The notes beneath the pieces are model-generated. The model was not told the DNA's origin and searched no databases. It worked only from the letters and a program-made list of their open reading frames with translations. A stretch of DNA of 64,000 bases from Kitasatospora phosalacinea (GTDB lineage Bacteria; Actinomycetota; Actinomycetes; Streptomycetales; Streptomycetaceae): contig NZ_BSSA01000006.1 of NCBI RefSeq assembly GCF_030268885.1, positions 248,001-312,000 on the forward strand. Direction: 5' to 3'. The position numbers were made by a program, and so were the translations under genes. Position 1 is the stretch's first letter, and each line of letters begins with the position of its first letter. Shown here one piece after another: positions 52,840 through 61,697 of this stretch.

Positions 52840-54198
52840 ATGAGCAGTGACACCGAACTGGCCGCCCGCATCGCCGCGTTGATGCCGCAGGCGAAGCGGG
52901 ACCTGGCCGAGCTGGTCGCCATCCCCTCGGTCGCCGACCCGCGGCAGCAGCCGCCGGAGAAGTGCCGCGAGGCCGCCGAGTGGGTGGCCGCCGCGTTCAC
53001 CGGAGCGGGCCTGCAGGACGTCCGGCTGGTGGAGACCCCGGACGGCAGCCACGCCGTTCTCGGGCACCGCCCGCCGCCGCCGGGCGCGCCGACCGTGCTG
53101 CTGTACTGCCACTACGACGTGCAGCCGCCGCTGGACGACGCCGCCTGGACCACGCCCCCGTTCCAGCTGACCGAGCGGGACGGGCGCTGGTACGGGCGCG
53201 GCACCGCGGACTGCAAGGGCAACATCGTCATGCACCTCACCGCGCTGCGGGCGCTCGGCGACGACCTGCCGGTGGGGGTCAAGCTGGTCGCGGAGGGCTC
53301 GGAGGAGCAGGGCACCGGCGGCCTGGAGGCGTACGTCCCGCAGCACCCCGAGGACCTGCACGCGGACGTGCTGCTGGTCTGCGACACCGGCAACGCGGCG
53401 GTCGGGGTGCCGACCGCGACGACCTCGCTGCGCGGCCTGGCGAACGTCGTGGTGACGGTGCGGACGCTGGAGTCGGACGTGCACTCCGGGATGTTCGGCG
53501 GCCCCGCGCCGGACGCGCTGGCCGCGCTGGTCCGGATCCTCGACTCGCTGCGCGACGCCGACGGCGGCACCCGGATCGACGGGCTGGACAACGAGGGGAC
53601 CTGGGACGGCGTCGGCTACGACGAGCAGCAGTTCCGGGCGGACGCGGGCGTGCTGGAGGGCGTCCGCCTGACCGGTTCCGGGACGGTCGCGGACCGGCTG
53701 TGGGCCCGTCCGGCGGTGACGGTGCTGGGCATCGACTGCGCGCCGGTGGTCGGTTCGGCCGCGGCGGTCCCCGGCACCGCCCGGGCCCGGGTCAGCCTGC
53801 GGGTGCCGCCCGGCATGGACGCCGGCAGCGCGCAGGACGCGCTGACCGCGCACCTGGTCGCGGCGGCCCCGTGGGGCGCGCAGGTGACGGTGGAGCCGGA
53901 GTCGAAGGGCTCGCCGTTCCGGGCCGCCACCGACGGCAGGGCGTACGCGGCGCTGGACGGCGCCGCGCGGGAGGTCTACGGGAAGCCGCTGTCCTTCCTC
54001 GGGCAGGGCGGGTCGATCCCGCTGTGCAACGTGCTGGCGGCGCAGTACCCGGAGTCGGAGATCATCCTGATGGGCGTGGAGGAGCCGCGCTGCCTGATCC
54101 ACGCGCCGAACGAGAGCGTGGACCCGTCCGAGATCGAGCACATGGCCACCGTGGAGGCGCTGTTCCTGCGCCGCTACGCGGCCGCCGCCCACCGCTGA
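52840..54198 (+). CDS. M20-family dipeptidase
   Basis: 452 residues from ATG 52840 (GGGGAG upstream). Zinc ligands and catalytic residues: LLYCHYDVQPP (His, Asp), YGRGTADCKGN (Asp), VAEGSEEQGTGG (Glu pair), VCDTGN (Asp) and CLIHAPNES (His near the end). The dimerisation lid carries DVHSGMFGGPAPDAL. It cleaves dipeptides or N-acyl amino acids in the cytoplasm. It forms a unit with the M24 enzyme 15 bp downstream. Confidence 0.94.
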   Translation: MSSDTELAARIAALMPQAKRDLAELVAIPSVADPRQQPPEKCREAAEWVAAAFTGAGLQDVRLVETPDGSHAVLGHRPPPPGAPTVLLYCHYDVQPPLDDAAWTTPPFQLTERDGRWYGRGTADCKGNIVMHLTALRALGDDLPVGVKLVAEGSEEQGTGGLEAYVPQHPEDLHADVLLVCDTGNAAVGVPTATTSLRGLANVVVTVRTLESDVHSGMFGGPAPDALAALVRILDSLRDADGGTRIDGLDNEGTWDGVGYDEQQFRADAGVLEGVRLTGSGTVADRLWARPAVTVLGIDCAPVVGSAAAVPGTARARVSLRVPPGMDAGSAQDALTAHLVAAAPWGAQVTVEPESKGSPFRAATDGRAYAALDGAAREVYGKPLSFLGQGGSIPLCNVLAAQYPESEIILMGVEEPRCLIHAPNESVDPSEIEHMATVEALFLRRYAAAAHR

Positions 54199-54213
54199 TT
54201 CGAGAGGGAGCCC

Positions 54214-55332
54214 ATGCCCGCGCCGTTCACCACCGCCGACTTCCAGGCCCGGATGGCCCGCGCCGCGACCGCCGCCGCGGACGCCGGGCTGGCCGGTCTG
54301 GTCGTCACCCCCGGCCCCGACCTGACCTACCTGACGGGCTACCAGCCGACCGCCGTGACCGAGCGGCTGACCGCCCTGGTGATCGCGGCCGGCGCCGAAC
54401 CCGTTTTGCTGGTACCGAAGTTGGAGCGCCCGGATGCCGAGAAGGCACCGGGCGCGGAGGCCGTCCGGATGGCCGACTGGACGGACGGCAGCGACCCGTA
54501 CGCGGCGCTGGCGCCGAACCTGGAGGGCAACGGCCGGTACGGGATCTCCGACAACGCCTGGGCGATGCACGTGCTCGGGCTGCAGCAGGCGCTGCCGGGC
54601 AGCTCGTACGCGGCGCTGACGGCGGTGCTGCCGATGCTGCGGGCGGTGAAGGACCACGACGAGCTGGAGCGGCTGGCCGCGGCGGGGGCGGCGGCGGACC
54701 TGGCGTACGGGGAGATCCTGGGCGTCGAGTTCGCCGGGCGGACCGAGAACCAGGTGGCCGCCGACCTGGCCGCGCTGCTGATCAAGCACGGGCACAGCCA
54801 GGTCGACTTCACCGTGGTCGGTTCCGGGCCGAACGGGGCGAACCCGCACCACGAGGCCGGGGACCGGGTGATCGAGCGCGGCGACACCGTGGTGCTGGAC
54901 TTCGGCGGGCTGAAGGACGGCTACGGCTCCGACACCACCCGCACCGTGTTCGTCGGCACCGAGCCGCCCGCGGAGGTGCTGGCCGTCCACGACCTGGTGC
55001 GGCGCGCCCAGCAGGCCGCGTTCGACGCGGTCGCGCCCGGGGTGACCTGCCAGGAGATCGACCGGGTCGCCCGCAAGGTGATCACCGACGGCGGGTACGG
55101 CGAGTACTTCATCCACCGGGTCGGCCACGGCATCGGGCTCACCACCCACGAGCCGCCGTACATGGTCGAGGGCGAGACCCGGCCGCTGGTCCCCGGGATG
55201 TGCTTCTCGATCGAGCCGGGGATCTACCTGCCGGGGAGGTTCGGCGTCCGGATCGAGGACATCGTGACGGTCACCGAGGACGGCGGGCTGCGGTTCAACG
55301 GGACGCCGCACGAACTGGCCTTCGTGAACTAG
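54214..55332 (+). CDS. M24-family Xaa-Pro aminopeptidase
   Basis: 372 residues. Creatinase N-domain (~1-130), then the pita-bread fold with all five metal ligands: Asp in VVLDFGGLKDG, Asp in YGSDTTRTV, His in RVGHGIGLTTH, Glu in FSIEPGIYLP and Glu in VRIEDIVTV. It removes N-terminal residues before Pro, complementing the M20 dipeptidase. A perfect hairpin terminator follows. Confidence 0.94.
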   Translation: MPAPFTTADFQARMARAATAAADAGLAGLVVTPGPDLTYLTGYQPTAVTERLTALVIAAGAEPVLLVPKLERPDAEKAPGAEAVRMADWTDGSDPYAALAPNLEGNGRYGISDNAWAMHVLGLQQALPGSSYAALTAVLPMLRAVKDHDELERLAAAGAAADLAYGEILGVEFAGRTENQVAADLAALLIKHGHSQVDFTVVGSGPNGANPHHEAGDRVIERGDTVVLDFGGLKDGYGSDTTRTVFVGTEPPAEVLAVHDLVRRAQQAAFDAVAPGVTCQEIDRVARKVITDGGYGEYFIHRVGHGIGLTTHEPPYMVEGETRPLVPGMCFSIEPGIYLPGRFGVRIEDIVTVTEDGGLRFNGTPHELAFVN

Positions 55333-55339
55333 CGGGAGG

Positions 55340-55373
55340 CGGAGGGGCCGCCGGTGTTCCGGCGGCCCCTCCG
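55340..55373. terminator. Bidirectional hairpin terminator
   Basis: Perfect 15-bp stem CGGAGGGGCCGCCGG / complement around loop TGTT (stem 55340-55354, 55359-55373), between the convergent M24 and LysR genes. Confidence 0.85.
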
Positions 55374-56276
55374 TCATGCCGGGGGCGGTGCCGGGAGCGC
55401 CGGGAGGTGGAAGGCGCGGCGCAGCGCGGAGAGCAGGGCGCGCAGGGCCGGGGGCGGGGCGGGGCGGTTGACCAGGGCGAGCAGGGCCGGGGTGGTCAGG
55501 TCGGTGACCGGGACGGGGACGAGCGCCGGGAAGGCCGCGGCCATCGAGCGGCTGAGCACGGCCACGCCGAGGCCGCGGGCGGCCAGGTCGGCGATCGCGG
55601 CGGCGGCGCCCGCCTCCAGGGCGATGCGCGGGGTGAGGCCGCGGGCGGCGCAGTCGCGGTCCAGGACGGCGCGCAGGCCGGTGCCGCGGGGCATGCAGAC
55701 CAGCGGGTGGGCGAGCAGGTCGGCGAGGGTGGTGGCGGGGGCGTCCAGCAGCGGGTGGCCGGGCGGGACGGCGGCGACCAGGGGCTCGCTGACCAGCACG
55801 TGCGTGTCCAGGCCGTCGGGGGCGGGGGCGGGGCGGCCGATCAGGGCGAGGTCGAGGGCGCCGGTGCGGACGTCCTCGGTCAGTTGCGCGGAGTCGCCCT
55901 CCAGCAGGGCGAGTTCGACGCCGGGGTGGGCGCGGTGGAAGGCGGCCAGGCCGTCGAACAGCGGGGTGAGGGTGCAGCCCGCGACCATGCCCAGGCGCAG
56001 GCTGCCGCGGACCAGGTCGGTGACCTCGCCGACCGCCTGCCCGACCGCCCGGGCGGCGGCCAGCGCCTGCCGGGCGTGTTCCAGGGCGGCCTTGCCCGCG
56101 ACGGTGAGGGTCACCGCGCGGGCCGAGCGGTCGAACAGTTCGGCGCCCAGCTCCCGTTCCAGCTGCCGGATCTGGGCGCTCACCCCGGACTGGCTGATGT
56201 GCACCCGCTCGGCGGCGCGGGTGAAGTTGCGCTCCTCGGCGACCGCGACGAAGTACTCCAGCTGCCTCAGCTCCAT
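55374..56276 (-). CDS. LysR-family transcriptional regulator
   Basis: 300 residues. N-terminal HTH MELRQLEYFVAVAEERNFTRAAERVHISQSGVSAQIRQLERELG, then a substrate-binding domain starting LRLGMVAGCTLTPLFDG. It is divergent from the SnoaL-like gene with a 95-bp gap that contains CTAGTTCGGATCACAACCAG; LysR usually binds such a gap, so that gene may be its target. Confidence 0.93.
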   Translation of the reverse strand: MELRQLEYFVAVAEERNFTRAAERVHISQSGVSAQIRQLERELGAELFDRSARAVTLTVAGKAALEHARQALAAARAVGQAVGEVTDLVRGSLRLGMVAGCTLTPLFDGLAAFHRAHPGVELALLEGDSAQLTEDVRTGALDLALIGRPAPAPDGLDTHVLVSEPLVAAVPPGHPLLDAPATTLADLLAHPLVCMPRGTGLRAVLDRDCAARGLTPRIALEAGAAAAIADLAARGLGVAVLSRSMAAAFPALVPVPVTDLTTPALLALVNRPAPPPALRALLSALRRAFHLPALPAPPPA

Positions 56277-56371
56277 GAGTGTGGATTCTAGTTCGGATCA
56301 CAACCAGCTGTTGGACTTCTGACCGGGCCGGGAGGAGGGTGGAGGCGACGGACGACGTGAAGGAGGCAGCG

Positions 56372-56743
56372 GTGAGCGAGTACGAGAAGGCGATGCGGCC
56401 CGAGGACCTGACCCGGCTGTTCGTGGAGCGCTCCAACGCGGGCGACGCCGAGGGCGTCGCGGCGCTGTACGAGGAGGACGCGGTGATGGCGTACCCGCCC
56501 GGGCAGCTGACGGTCGGCCGGGAGGCGATCCGGGAGCTGTGGGCGAAGGTGCTGGCCCACCGGCCGCAGTTCACCCCCGAGCCGCCGCTGCCCACGCTGG
56601 CCGCCGACGGCATCGCGCTGACCGCGACCCCGCCGAAGGACGGCGCCGGGGCCCGCGCCCAGGTGGTGCGGCAGCAGCCGGACGGCAGTTGGCTGCGGCT
56701 GCTGGACCAGCCGGAGTTCCAGCGGCCGGGCGGGGAGGCGTAG
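56372..56743 (+). CDS. SnoaL/DUF4440-like small protein
   Basis: 123 residues from GTG 56372 (AGGAGG 5 nt upstream). NTF2-like fold pattern: LTRLFVERSNAGDAEGVAALYEEDAVMAYPPGQLTVGREAIRELW. These proteins bind or isomerise small ligands; no catalytic pair can be assigned. Divergent from LysR. Confidence 0.84.
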   Translation: MSEYEKAMRPEDLTRLFVERSNAGDAEGVAALYEEDAVMAYPPGQLTVGREAIRELWAKVLAHRPQFTPEPPLPTLAADGIALTATPPKDGAGARAQVVRQQPDGSWLRLLDQPEFQRPGGEA

Positions 56744-56747
56744 TCCG

Positions 56748-57518
56748 TCAGCCGGCCAGGAAGCGGGCCAGGGCGGCGGCGAAGGCGTCCGGGTTGTCCA
56801 GCATGATGTTGTGCCCGCAGTCCGGGACGGGGAGCACGGTCACCCCGGCGTCCAGCAGGGCCTGCTCGCCGGGGTGCGGGCCGTCGGCCGCCGGGCGCAG
56901 GAGCAGCCGGGGGACGTCCAGGGCGGCCAGCCTGGCGCGGGCGGTGGGGGTGGTGCCGCGGACCAGGTGGACGGCGCTGCGGTGCAGGGCCTCGGGGCCG
57001 GCCAGGCGCATGGTGGACCACCAGTGCGGGGTGATCAGTTCGCGGAACTCCCGCCAGCCGCCCGCGAGGTACTCCTGCTCGGTGTAGGAGGCGAGGCCGG
57101 CCCCGCCGGGGCGGCCGCGTTCGGGGGTGCCCGGGTCGAGGCTGGGGTCGACCAGCACCAGCCGGGCCACCAGCTCGGGGTGGCGGTCGGCGAGCAGGAC
57201 GGCGACCGCCCCGCCCATGCTGTGGCCGATCACGTCGGCGCCCCGGACGTCCGCGGCCGCGAGCAGGGCGGCGAGCGCGTCGGCGTGCTCCTCCAGGGTG
57301 TAGCCGAAGTCGGTGGGGCGGTCGCTGGTGCCGAAGCCCAGCAGGTCGACCAGGAGCGAGCGGACGCCCGCGAGTTCGGGGCGGGCCACCGCGGCCGCGT
57401 AGTACGGGGCGGCGGCGGCGCCGAGCCCGTGCAGGTAGACGCGGGGGCGGGCCGGGTCGCCGGGGATGTCGATCCAGCGCATCAGGGCGCCGCTGGGGGT
57501 CACTTCGACGGTGCGCAC
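56748..57518 (-). CDS. Alpha/beta hydrolase
   Basis: 256 residues from GTG 57518 (GGAGGACG upstream). HGLGAAAAPYY (oxyanion), GHSMGGAVAV (nucleophile Ser, ~residue 97), DPSLDPG and VPDCGHNIMLDNP (His, ~237). A longer frame to 57566 lacks a ribosome site. It is divergent from a PadR regulator; the intervening palindrome 57560-57581 suggests PadR control. Confidence 0.9.
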   Translation of the reverse strand: MRTVEVTPSGALMRWIDIPGDPARPRVYLHGLGAAAAPYYAAAVARPELAGVRSLLVDLLGFGTSDRPTDFGYTLEEHADALAALLAAADVRGADVIGHSMGGAVAVLLADRHPELVARLVLVDPSLDPGTPERGRPGGAGLASYTEQEYLAGGWREFRELITPHWWSTMRLAGPEALHRSAVHLVRGTTPTARARLAALDVPRLLLRPAADGPHPGEQALLDAGVTVLPVPDCGHNIMLDNPDAFAAALARFLAG

Positions 57519-57559
57519 GGGTCGTCCTCCCGGGGAAGCGGTTGATACATCGATGGAAC

Positions 57560-57581
57560 TATACATCGGCGTCTATGTATA
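57560..57581. promoter_or_regulatory. PadR-type operator
   Basis: TATACAT-N8-ATGTATA, perfect 7-bp arms, plus an extra ATACATCG half-site at 57545. It lies between divergent hydrolase and padR genes. Confidence 0.7.
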
Positions 57582-57605
57582 ACGGGAGTGCGGGATGATG
57601 GTCGG

Positions 57606-58145
57606 GTGCTGGAACTGGCGATCCTCGGCTTCCTCTTCGAACGACCCCTGCACGGCTACGAGCTGAAGCGGCGGGTGGCCCACCTGACCGGGCACGTCCG
57701 GCCCATCGCGGACGGCACCCTGTACCCGGCGATCAAACGCCTGGAGAAGGCGGGCTGGCTGGAGCGCCAGACCGAGCCCGGCAGCCGGGCCGCGCCCCGG
57801 CACGTGCTCACCCTCACGACCGACGGCCGGGCCGAACTGCTGCGCCGCCTGCGGGAGGTGGACGGCACCGCGGTCACCGACGAGAACCACTGGTTCACCG
57901 TGCTCGCCTTCCTCCGCCACCTGGAACGGCCCGCCGAGCAGGCCGCCGTGCTGCGGCGGCGGCTGGAGTTCCTGCAGCAGCCCAGCAGCTTCTTCCACGA
58001 CGACGCCGGACGGCCGCTCACCGCCGAGGAGCTCGACGACCCGTTCCGGCAGGGCCTGCTGACCGTGGCCCGCGCCACCAGCCGGGCCGAACTGGGCTGG
58101 CTGGAGCGGACCTTGGCCGACCTGGCGGAGCAGTCCGCGGACTGA
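57606..58145 (+). CDS. PadR-family transcriptional regulator
   Basis: 179 residues from GTG 57606 (MLELAILGFLFERPLHGYELKRRV). GTG 57588 is an alternative that adds six residues. Winged helix with ADGTLYPAIKRLEKAGWLER, then a helical C-terminal domain. It probably represses itself and the divergent hydrolase through the TATACAT palindrome. Confidence 0.92.
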   Translation: MLELAILGFLFERPLHGYELKRRVAHLTGHVRPIADGTLYPAIKRLEKAGWLERQTEPGSRAAPRHVLTLTTDGRAELLRRLREVDGTAVTDENHWFTVLAFLRHLERPAEQAAVLRRRLEFLQQPSSFFHDDAGRPLTAEELDDPFRQGLLTVARATSRAELGWLERTLADLAEQSAD

Positions 58146-58253
58146 CCCCGGGCCCGTGCGGAACCGTGACACTTCTCCGGGCCGCCGGCCGAAACCCGGG
58201 CGCCCCCCGGTGCGTGTACCCCTTCCGGAAGATCCGATGGAGGGGGAGCCGTC

Positions 58254-59453
58254 GTGCGACGGATGTCGATGGTGGGCGCGGTGCTGGGCGGGACGCTGCT
58301 GCTGGGCGCCTGCAGCAGCGGGGGTGCGGGCGGCGGCGCCGGGGCCCCGGCGGGCGGGGGCGGGCCGAGCACCCCGGCGGCGGCGAGGGCCTCCGCGGCC
58401 GTGCTGTCGATCGAGCCCGGGGACGGCGCCAAGGAGGTCGCCCCCGGCGCGGTCAGGGTCTCGGTGGCGACCGGGAAGCTGACCGAGGTCACCGTCACCG
58501 GCCAGGACGGGCGGCCGGTCGACGGCGCCCTCGCCGCCGACCACCTCACCTGGACCCCGACCGCGGGCGCCCTCGCGGTCGGCGCGACCTACCGGGTGGA
58601 CGCGAGGGCCGCCGACGCCGACGGCCTCGCCACCACCGCCACCAGCACCTTCACCACCCTCGTCCCGCAACGGACCGTCAAGGTCGAGGACAACGTGGTG
58701 ACCGGCCAGGACGTCGGCGTCGGCATGATCATCTCGGTGGACTTCGGCGGCCTGAAGGTCAGGAACAAGGAGGCCGTCGAGCGGGCGATCGTCGTCGAGG
58801 CCTCCGACGGCACCCAGGTCAGGGGCCACTGGTTCGAGAACGACACCCGGCTCGACCTGCGCCCCGCCGCCTACTGGAAGCCCGGCACCACCGTCCAGGT
58901 CCACCTGCGCACCAAGAGCGTGGAACTGGCCCCCGGCGTGTACGGCGCCACCGAGCGCGACGAGCACTTCACCGTCGCCCGCTCCCGGATCAGCGAGGTC
59001 GACGCCCGCACCCACCAGATGGTGGTCAAGGAGGACGGCAGGCCCGACGAGGTCGTCCCGATCGTCGCGGGCACCGACGACAACCCGTCCTGGAACGGCA
59101 CCATGGTCATCTCCGCCAAGAGCCGGATGGAGAAGATAACCTCCGAGGGCCAGACCAACCTGAAGGGCCCCGGCTACGAGGCGACGGAACCGCACGCGAT
59201 GCGGCTGACCACCTCCGGCACCTACCTGCACGGCAACCCGGCCGCCCGCGGCGTGGCCGGGCGGGCGAACATCAGCCACGGCTGCATCGGCCTGCCCGAC
59301 ACCCCGGAGGGCAGCGACGACACCCCCGGCGGCCGGATCTACAACGCCTCGAAGGTCGGCGACGTGGTGGTCGTCCGGAACTCGGTCAAGAAGGAGCCGC
59401 TCGACCCCGCCAACGGCCTCAGCGGCTGGAACCTGACCTGGGAGCAGTGGTGA
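58254..59453 (+). CDS. L,D-transpeptidase lipoprotein (Ig-like + YkuD)
   Basis: 399 residues from GTG 58254. Lipobox LLGACSS at ~residue 17-22, so it is anchored outside the membrane. Ig-like domain (~45-240) is followed by the YkuD domain with YLHGN (His) and ISHGCIGLPD (catalytic Cys, ~residue 345). It forms 3-3 peptidoglycan cross-links. The usual SHGC(I/V)R has Gly in place of Arg here, seen in other actinobacterial members. Confidence 0.93.
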   Translation: MRRMSMVGAVLGGTLLLGACSSGGAGGGAGAPAGGGGPSTPAAARASAAVLSIEPGDGAKEVAPGAVRVSVATGKLTEVTVTGQDGRPVDGALAADHLTWTPTAGALAVGATYRVDARAADADGLATTATSTFTTLVPQRTVKVEDNVVTGQDVGVGMIISVDFGGLKVRNKEAVERAIVVEASDGTQVRGHWFENDTRLDLRPAAYWKPGTTVQVHLRTKSVELAPGVYGATERDEHFTVARSRISEVDARTHQMVVKEDGRPDEVVPIVAGTDDNPSWNGTMVISAKSRMEKITSEGQTNLKGPGYEATEPHAMRLTTSGTYLHGNPAARGVAGRANISHGCIGLPDTPEGSDDTPGGRIYNASKVGDVVVVRNSVKKEPLDPANGLSGWNLTWEQW

Positions 59454-59505
59454 CCGCGGCCCCGACGACGGACGGCGGCGGCCTGCCGGACGGCCGCGGC
59501 CCGCG

Positions 59506-60435
59506 TCAGCGGGTGCGGCGGCGGTAGTCGGCCGGGGTGGTGGCCAGGGTCCGGGCGAAGGCCCGGCGCATCGCCTCGGCCGAGCCGTAGCCGCAGGAGC
59601 GGGCGACCTGCTCGATCCCGTCCCGGCTGTCCTCCAGCCGGCGGCGGGCCGCCTCCAGCCGGGCCCGGGCCACGTACCGGCCGGGGGTCGTGCCGACGTC
59701 CGCGGCGAAGACCCGGGCGAACTGGCGCGGCGACAGCGCGGCGCGGCGGGCCAGCGACTCCACCGACAGGTCCGCCTCCGGGTGCTCGACGATCCAGCGC
59801 TGCACCTCCCGGACGGCGTCCCGCTCGGCGAACTGCGCCGACAGCTGGGTGGAGAACTGGGCCTGGCCGCCCGGGCGGCGCAGGAACACCACCAGGCTGC
59901 GGGCGACCGCGAGCGCGACCTCCCGGCCCAGGTCCTCCTCGACCAGGTGCAGGGCCAGGTCGATGCCCGCGGTGACCCCGGCCGAGGACAGGAAGCGGCC
60001 GTCCCGGACGTAGATCGGCTCCGGGTCGACGGTCAGCTCCGGGTGGCGGGCGGCCAGCTCCGCGCTGTGCCGCCAGTGCGTGGTGACCCGGCGGCCCGCC
60101 AGCAGCCCGGCCGCGGCCAGCAGGAAGGTGCCGGTGCAGACCGAGACGACCCGCCGCGCGTCGGCCGCGAGGGCGGCGATCCGGTCGGTCAGCCCGGGCG
60201 CGGGCTCGCCGCGGGCGCCCGCCCCGCCCGGGACCAGCAGGGTGTCCGCCGGGGCGGCCAGGTCGAGGTCGGTGTCGGGCAGCAGGGCCAGGCCGCTGCC
60301 GCTGCGCACCGGACGTCCGCCCGGCGAGGCGGTGGTGACCCGGTACCCGGCGCCGTGGAACACCTCCAGCGGGCCGGTGACGTCGAGGCTCTGCACCCCG
60401 TCGAACAGGACGATCAGCACGCTGCGGGAGGACAT
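59506..60435 (-). CDS. GlxA-family transcriptional regulator (DJ-1/PfpI + AraC HTH)
   Basis: 309 residues from ATG 60435. N-terminal DJ-1/PfpI domain with LFDGVQSLDVTGPLEVF and VVSVCTGTFLLAAAGLL (Cys in the nucleophile position), then AraC helix-turn-helix (SVESLARRAALSPRQFARVF; IEQVARSCGYGSAEAMRRAF). Targets unknown. Confidence 0.92.
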   Translation of the reverse strand: MSSRSVLIVLFDGVQSLDVTGPLEVFHGAGYRVTTASPGGRPVRSGSGLALLPDTDLDLAAPADTLLVPGGAGARGEPAPGLTDRIAALAADARRVVSVCTGTFLLAAAGLLAGRRVTTHWRHSAELAARHPELTVDPEPIYVRDGRFLSSAGVTAGIDLALHLVEEDLGREVALAVARSLVVFLRRPGGQAQFSTQLSAQFAERDAVREVQRWIVEHPEADLSVESLARRAALSPRQFARVFAADVGTTPGRYVARARLEAARRRLEDSRDGIEQVARSCGYGSAEAMRRAFARTLATTPADYRRRTR

Positions 60436-60496
60436 GCCCCCACCCTGGCGGGCGCGGCCGGTGGCAGCAAGGACGCGCACCCCACCTTTCCTGCCA

Positions 60497-61033
60497 TCAC
60501 CCCGCGGGGGCGTCCAGGTGCTTGTAGTAGTAGGTGGTGGCCGCGAGCGTGCCGTCCGGGGTGGCGGCGTGGCCGGGGACGGTGCCGAACGCCGTCCAGC
60601 CGGAGGTGCGGTAGAGGTGCTCGGCGGCGCTGCCGGTCTGGGTGTCGAGCAGCAGCAGGGTGGCGCCGCAGCTGCGGGCGGCGTCCTCCGCGTGCCGCAG
60701 CAGGCGGCGGCCGAGGCCCGCGCCGCGGGCGTCGCGGTGGACCAGCAGCTTGGCGACCTCGGCCCGGTGGCGGCCGTTGGGCTTCTCCTCGCGGACCAGC
60801 GAGACGGTGCCGAGGACCCGCCCGGCGGCGTCCTCGGCGACCCAGAGCAGGCGCGTCCCGGCGGCGACGGACGGGCGCAGGCCGTCCCACCAGGCGGCGG
60901 CCTCGCGGTGGTCCGTCCCGGCCAGGAAGCCGACCGAGGCGCCGTCGGCCACCGCGTCCAGCAGCAGCTCGGCGAGGGCGTCCCGGCGGGCGGCCAGGGT
61001 TCCGGGGGTGAGCGGGCGGACGGTCGGGGTCAC
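60497..61033 (-). CDS. GNAT-family N-acetyltransferase
   Basis: 178 residues from GTG 61033, which overlaps the stop of the XRE-cupin gene (GTGA). Acetyl-CoA site VAKLLVHRDARGAGLGRRLL (R/Q-x-x-G-x-G/A form), followed by TLLLLDTQTGSAAEHLYRTSGW. The acceptor molecule is unknown; coupling with the XRE-cupin regulator suggests a detoxification or amino acid-modifying pair. Confidence 0.9.
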   Translation of the reverse strand: MTPTVRPLTPGTLAARRDALAELLLDAVADGASVGFLAGTDHREAAAWWDGLRPSVAAGTRLLWVAEDAAGRVLGTVSLVREEKPNGRHRAEVAKLLVHRDARGAGLGRRLLRHAEDAARSCGATLLLLDTQTGSAAEHLYRTSGWTAFGTVPGHAATPDGTLAATTYYYKHLDAPAG

Positions 61034-61605
61034 GGCAGCACCAGGGCGATCAGGTAGCGGGCGGGGCGGGGGCCGGGGCAGTGGAACCCGGAGGCGCCGT
61101 GCAGGCGGTAGCGCAGGCAGTCGCCCGCGGCGAGGCGGTGCACGGCGGCGTCCAGGGTCAGGTCGAGCGCGCCGTCCAGCACCCACAGGTGGTGCTCCAG
61201 GCCGGGGACGGGCGGGGCCTCGTAGCGGATGTCCGCGCCGGGCGGCAGGGTGCCCTCGACCAGCTCGGCGCGCAGGCCGGGGTGCGGGGGCGAGACCGAG
61301 CGGCGGACGAAGCCGGTCGCCGGGTCGTGCCAGTGCGGCTGCTCGGCGGCGCGCAGCAGGCCGGGCGGCTCGGACTCGACCTCGGCCAGCAGCCGGGAGA
61401 CGGTGCGGCCGTACGCGGTGCAGAGCCGGCCGAGCTGGGCGGCGGTCGGGCTCAGTTCGGCGCGCTCCAGCCGGGACAGCGTGGAGCGGCTGGTGCCGCT
61501 GCGGCGGGCGAGCTCGTCCAGTGACCAGCCGCGTTCGGCGCGCAGGGCGGCCAGCCGGGCGGCCAGGCGGCGGCCCTCCTCGTCCGGCAGTTCGTCGTTT
61601 CCCAC
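61030..61605 (-). CDS. XRE-family regulator with C-terminal cupin domain
   Basis: 191 residues. HTH RGWSLDELARRSGTSRSTLSRLERAELSPT, then a cupin reaching GLEHHLWVLDGALDLTLDAAVHRLAAGDCLRYRLHG. Such regulators sense small metabolites through the cupin. Inverted repeats at 61607-61625 and 61664-61674 directly upstream are candidate operators. Confidence 0.92.
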   Translation of the reverse strand: MGNDELPDEEGRRLAARLAALRAERGWSLDELARRSGTSRSTLSRLERAELSPTAAQLGRLCTAYGRTVSRLLAEVESEPPGLLRAAEQPHWHDPATGFVRRSVSPPHPGLRAELVEGTLPPGADIRYEAPPVPGLEHHLWVLDGALDLTLDAAVHRLAAGDCLRYRLHGASGFHCPGPRPARYLIALVLP

Positions 61606-61606
61606 A

Positions 61607-61674
61607 TCCGGGACGATATCCCGGAACAGGGACGAGATGGAAGCGGGTCCGCCGACCCGCGCTCATCCGGGATG
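61607..61674. promoter_or_regulatory. Two inverted repeats upstream of the XRE-cupin gene
   Basis: TCCGGGA-N5-TCCCGGA (61607-61625) and CATCCGGGATG (61664-61674), both built on a TCCGGGA core, in the 92-bp gap to the divergent SURF1 gene. Likely operator sites. Confidence 0.6.
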
Positions 61675-61697
61675 TCAGGAATGGTTACCGTGGTGGG

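Noticed and set aside
52819..57021. A 1400-codon open frame on the - strand
   Set aside because: Covers the M20, M24 and other well-supported genes on the opposite strand; composition is a Pro/Arg/Gly/His shadow.
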